A stretch of DNA of 64,000 nt from Temnothorax longispinosus (Eukaryota; Arthropoda; Insecta; Hymenoptera; Formicidae). Position 1 is the stretch's first letter. Every line of letters starts with the position of its first letter. Below the pieces are notes generated by a model. It was not told the DNA's origin. It did not search any database and saw nothing but the letters and a program-made list of their open reading frames with translations. This document shows positions 60,001 through 64,000 of the stretch, in pieces. The translations under genes and the position numbers were made by a program. The stretch lies in NCBI RefSeq assembly GCF_030848805.1, contig NC_092362.1, positions 22,887,020 to 22,951,019 on the forward strand, written 5' to 3'.

Positions 60001-61818
60001 GAAAATTACGAAAGTAGTTAAAAAAAAATAATTAACGATCGTTATCTATTTTTAGCGATGTTATCTCCGACACGATAGGTGGGGGAGAGACCACGGGAGA
60101 TTTGGCGTGGGCGAACGACAAATGACGAGGGAGGCACGAGTGGCGTTTTCGGTACACGTATCAGATTGATTTGACGTGACGCGAATTTCTGCGTTTGTTT
60201 TCACGCGGAATAGCGGAGCTCTGCGATTGGCGTTGTGGTTCGCGTGGTGGTGTGGGTGTGACGAGACCGAAGTCGGTCGAGGCGTTCCTTCGGGATTAAC
60301 GAAAGCACGTGCCGAAGTTTAATTAAGCTGCATTATAAATTGAGATTCAGACTGTACGTAACGTACCGCCAAACTGTTTCTCATAGAGCCGTTTAACGCC
60401 AGAATGATTATTTCTTATATATTAGTACGAATTTTTTGATTGTTAATATTGCTACTGAATCAATATAGCGCGAAATAACAATTTTAATAAACTATATTTT
60501 TATATCATTTTTCTGCTTTGAGAACCATGTGCATTGGAATATATTTCTATATGTAATTACGATTTTTAATAAAAATATATGGGAACTGGATTTTTTTCAT
60601 CAACTTTAGCCTATTTAAAACGATTTTTAAAACTATTTTCGTGTTTCCTATAGAAGACGAAAATGCATGAATATAGATTTTTTAGCTCAGTCGTATAATT
60701 GATGAAATATTAATTATTAAATAATTATTGCAAGCTAATGCGTGTTGCTAACCGTTTCAATGTGCTTCCAACAAAAAGTGCTTTCTTGCTTCAAACACAA
60801 AATTTTCAAAATAAAATAAATCTAAAAAATTGTATTTCAAGACTGTGTCTTGAAATAAGATGCAACTATGAATTCTCTTTATGTTCAATTCCTTGTTCCT
60901 CATTCCTCTCATTGTGCATGAGCTCTTAAATATTCTCCTTGAGAATGTCTGAACGTTAAATGTCGGCGATAATCTATAATGGCTAGTGCAAATTGTTCCA
61001 TTTGAAACTTATAGAATATCTGATGTTACATTGATACAACAGTAACGTTACGTATAGTATGAATCTGAAACTAGATATGAATATATGAGAAAAGTATCGG
61101 GAGCAGATTTATTAAGTGAATCATACCCCCGATAATCTCAGATGTTAGCAGAAGTTTGAAGCGATGAGTAGGGATGTTCAGAAGTTGGACGTCGAAATTG
61201 GGACGAAACAGGCACTTTGAAAATGAATCCCACAGATAACTGGCATAGGTCAGGGATTCAGAGATAGAAGGATCGATTAGGAAATTCGGAAGGATTGAAG
61301 GTAAATAGGCGGGCAGTAGAAAGAGGATGAATCAAAGATAGGAACACATATAGTTGTCCGCAGTCGGGAAAAAGATGTGTGTTAGAAAAACGTGTGTCTG
61401 TTCGTTCTTTTTTCGGAAGGATCCTTGACGTGTCTTCGAAGGAAAAACATCAATCAATTCGACGTGGTAGCAAAACGGTAAAGATAGGATGGTCCAAATA
61501 GAAGGGATCGACGTCGACTCGTCCCGCTGATTTCTTCTCGTTGTTCCTTTTTTACCTTCGACACATTTTGCGCTTGCCGAAAAAACGTTAAGGAACAAAT
61601 AAATTACTCGTGAATTGTTTAATATATTTTAATACTTATCCATATATATGTAATTGACTGCGTCAAACGCAAGTGTCATATATTTGTTCTGCGAAATGTA
61701 TTTCTTGTACTTGGTGCAATCGATTACATGGACGTATGAACAAATGAGATGTATGTAACCATTTGGGAATAATTTTGCTTTGCTACTTAATTTTTGTCGG
61801 TAAGCATGTTCGAATACA

Positions 61819-61867
61819 TACACACGCACACACACGCAAACACACACACGCACACACGCGTACACAC
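61819..61867. repeat. (CA)n-rich tract
   Basis: CACACA/CACGCA run with G interruptions. It explains the low-complexity open frames on both strands here. Confidence 0.9.
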
Positions 61868-61960
61868 GTTGCTTTTGTCGTGTTATTTAGCCCATACGAG
61901 TACGTCATACACCATACGCTCTTACTCCCTCCCCCCACTCTCGACGACACATAAAATAAC

Positions 61961-62091
61961 AGTACTATTATGATAGTTACTGTACTATTACTACTATTAC
62001 TACTACCACTATTATTACTATTACAATTACTACTTATACTATTATTATTATTACTATGATTATTCTTACCGCTATTATTATTATTCATTGA
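61961..62091. repeat. (TAC/TAT)n trinucleotide tract
   Basis: About 130 bases of ACT/ATT triplets with interruptions, similar in kind to 45345-45500. Confidence 0.85.
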
Positions 62092-62097
62092 ACACAT

Positions 62098-62100
<3 letters not shown>

Positions 62101-62139
<39 letters not shown>

Positions 62140-62147
62140 TATATATT
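62101..62147. repeat. (TA)n microsatellite
   Basis: TA dinucleotide run with a short interruption. Confidence 0.9.
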
Positions 62148-63932
62148 AATATTAATATGCTTAACGGTGTTTCTAGTGGATTAATTGATTAATTGATACT
62201 TAAGATATATTAATAATATTAATAACGATCATAATGAGACATATATATAATATTATATATATACATAAATCTATATACAACACATATATATAATGATATA
62301 ATGATGATAAGTTGATATGCTGATTACTATGATGATATAATATAGAGAAAAAATGGATCATTATTCGTAAAAATACACACTGGTATAGATTATGAGAAAT
62401 TATGATTAAATAGAAAATGATATTGATGAAAAAAAAATTTTTTTTCCATCTTGTCAATCTCGAACTAATCTCGATCCCTTCACTTAATTTAGTTTGCACC
62501 TTACATAGTTGCGTGTAACTATAATTTCATGTGGTTGAGAGACTTAAAACACTGCACAGCATAAATTTTTATTCCTATAGTGACGATCGCATTAGCATAG
62601 AGTTATTATCGCAGGATGCTATATATGAGTGCCAGTGATCAGTTTGAATACCTCTCGTTTTTTAAAGAATTTTCTTTTAAAGAGAACAATTTATATATAT
62701 ATAATTTAATATATATATATATAATTTGTATATATAATACATGGTGTGAATGACAGCGAGCATGCGAGTGCGCGAGAGAAGAGAGATTATACATGTGTCT
62801 TTTTAGAAACTTTGATTGCGATGACGCATCTGTCCGTCGATCGATTCCCCTCGATCCCTCGGATCAGCGCCATCGATACACCGGTCCATCCGGTATATAC
62901 GTTCCAGATGACCTTCTACTTTCTTTTTGCCGCTTCTGTTTTGCAATTACCTCACGCATTGCGATTCCCACCGTGCATACGCGATCATGTGCGCACAATC
63001 GAAATATACGACTGCGTCGACGTGCGAAAAATATTTCATTGGAAAAGTGATATATCGTGAATATAATTATATTTAAACGTGGAACGAGAATTTCTGACGC
63101 GTGCAAATTGATGCGTGCTCTTTATGGGGAAAGAAATTAACGAAATCGATATTGCGACAATTTTACGTATGCACGGTGTCCGCTGTCATTAACGAGAACG
63201 AAATTACAGAGGTGGTCCACTGTTAAAAAATATTGATCGGATTCTTTGGATTTTCCATTGTCGCAGGCAATTCAGAAACGTATCGGAAACGGTGGAAACA
63301 AGCTTTTAATTAGTGCAGTGTTTTATGCGCGTCCCAACGTACATATCCCGCCATGTTCTCTCGAATCTGAGGCGTTCTACATAATAATTTGTATATATTG
63401 AAAACAGAGCTCTGTTGCATTGGATACTGCTTTTTTTTTTTAATAACGAATTCTTTCTCGCGTTACGGGAAAGTCTCAGTTTCGAGTTGGCCTGGTACTA
63501 GACATGTCAGCACTTTCAGTATATTTACTTAAAGGTAATTTAATTCCTAATAGCGAAGCTATACGTCCAAATTGAATACAGATTTACTTTAAAAGCTTTT
63601 TTTTTTAGTTTCTTTTTTTTTAGTTTCCTGATTTCGTAATTGAGACATTTGTATCATTAGTGTTGACATGTTCATAAATCGAAGCTTAATCTCTAAGTAC
63701 ACTTAACCCATTAACCGGGCAGGCAGTTAAAATATTTCTCCGGCGTCCGTAATTTTAATGTGCGTATAATTTTTATACGTTAAAGATCGCAACATACGTA
63801 ACGTATTTCACATATTAATATGATACAATAGATATAATGGCACGTATGTAGATATAGATAGATATATATATATACACATATAGATGACGAAATAATCGTC
63901 CAAAAGTGCATCGATATGAAAATGGCACGAAA

Positions 63933-63933
<1 letters not shown>

Positions 63934-63975
<42 letters not shown>
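63934..63975. repeat. (TA)n microsatellite near right edge
   Basis: An uninterrupted TA run of about 40 bases. Confidence 0.9.
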
Positions 63976-63983
<8 letters not shown>

Positions 63984-64000
63984 CTAAATAAACTCAGGAC

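Larger units (their letters stand above)
54571..64000. other. Gene-poor right end of the window
   Basis: AT-rich DNA alternating with patches of balanced composition (56500-56900, 58060-58160, 59600-60330, 62760-63060). No open frame has recognisable similarity or a consistent exon chain. Tetra-, tri- and dinucleotide repeats are frequent. I cannot assign a gene, UTR or element to most of it. Confidence 0.5.

Noticed and set aside
62746..63060. 104-codon and 85-codon overlapping open frames
   Set aside because: Two plus-strand frames and one minus-strand frame overlap, none with recognised similarity or splice partners.

Overview
This is a eukaryotic window from an insect nuclear genome. It is AT-rich, with small coding exons, GT-AG introns and CpG-rich 5' regions. 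The recognisable proteins are closest to insect orthologs. A hymenopteran, perhaps an ant, is my best guess from overall character; no single sequence proves it. I assembled seven conserved genes by hand from exon reading frames, splice sites and intron phases. In each model the summed CDS length is a multiple of three.

Layout: (1) 0.8-2.9 kb, minus strand: a possible unrecognised gene for a small secreted protein. (2) 5.2-6.9 kb, plus: Nup43, a WD40 nucleoporin. (3) 8.0-11.7 kb, plus: DHX15/Prp43, a DEAH-box splicing helicase. (4) 13.9-16.9 kb, plus: RanGAP1. (5) 17.7-20.7 kb, minus: ABHD16A, a lipase, convergent with RanGAP1. (6) 22.9-24.7 kb, plus: mbf1/EDF1, a transcriptional coactivator. 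(7) 25.5-26.7 kb, minus: proteasome subunit beta-6 (PSMB1). (8) 28.7-29.8 kb, plus: a short, decayed relative of the splicing factor Cdc5. (9) 32.0-43.8 kb, plus: Hrb27C/hrp48, a two-RRM hnRNP with long introns. (10) 43.8-64 kb: about 20 kb with no gene I can support, full of simple repeats; part may be a long Hrb27C 3' UTR or downstream regulatory DNA.

Most of the genes are housekeeping genes of nuclear transport (Nup43, RanGAP1), RNA processing (DHX15, Hrb27C, the Cdc5-like relic), transcription (mbf1), proteolysis and lipid turnover. They look like independent neighbours, not an operon.

The unusual part of the window is its fold-back (MITE-like) DNA. At least a dozen near-palindromic elements sit in introns and intergenic DNA. 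Several start and end in TTAA. They are nested palindrome within palindrome at 26.9-28.2 kb and 30.2-30.95 kb, on either side of the Cdc5-like relic. Families with different termini often carry a CCAAT/ATTGG core at the inner ends of their arms.
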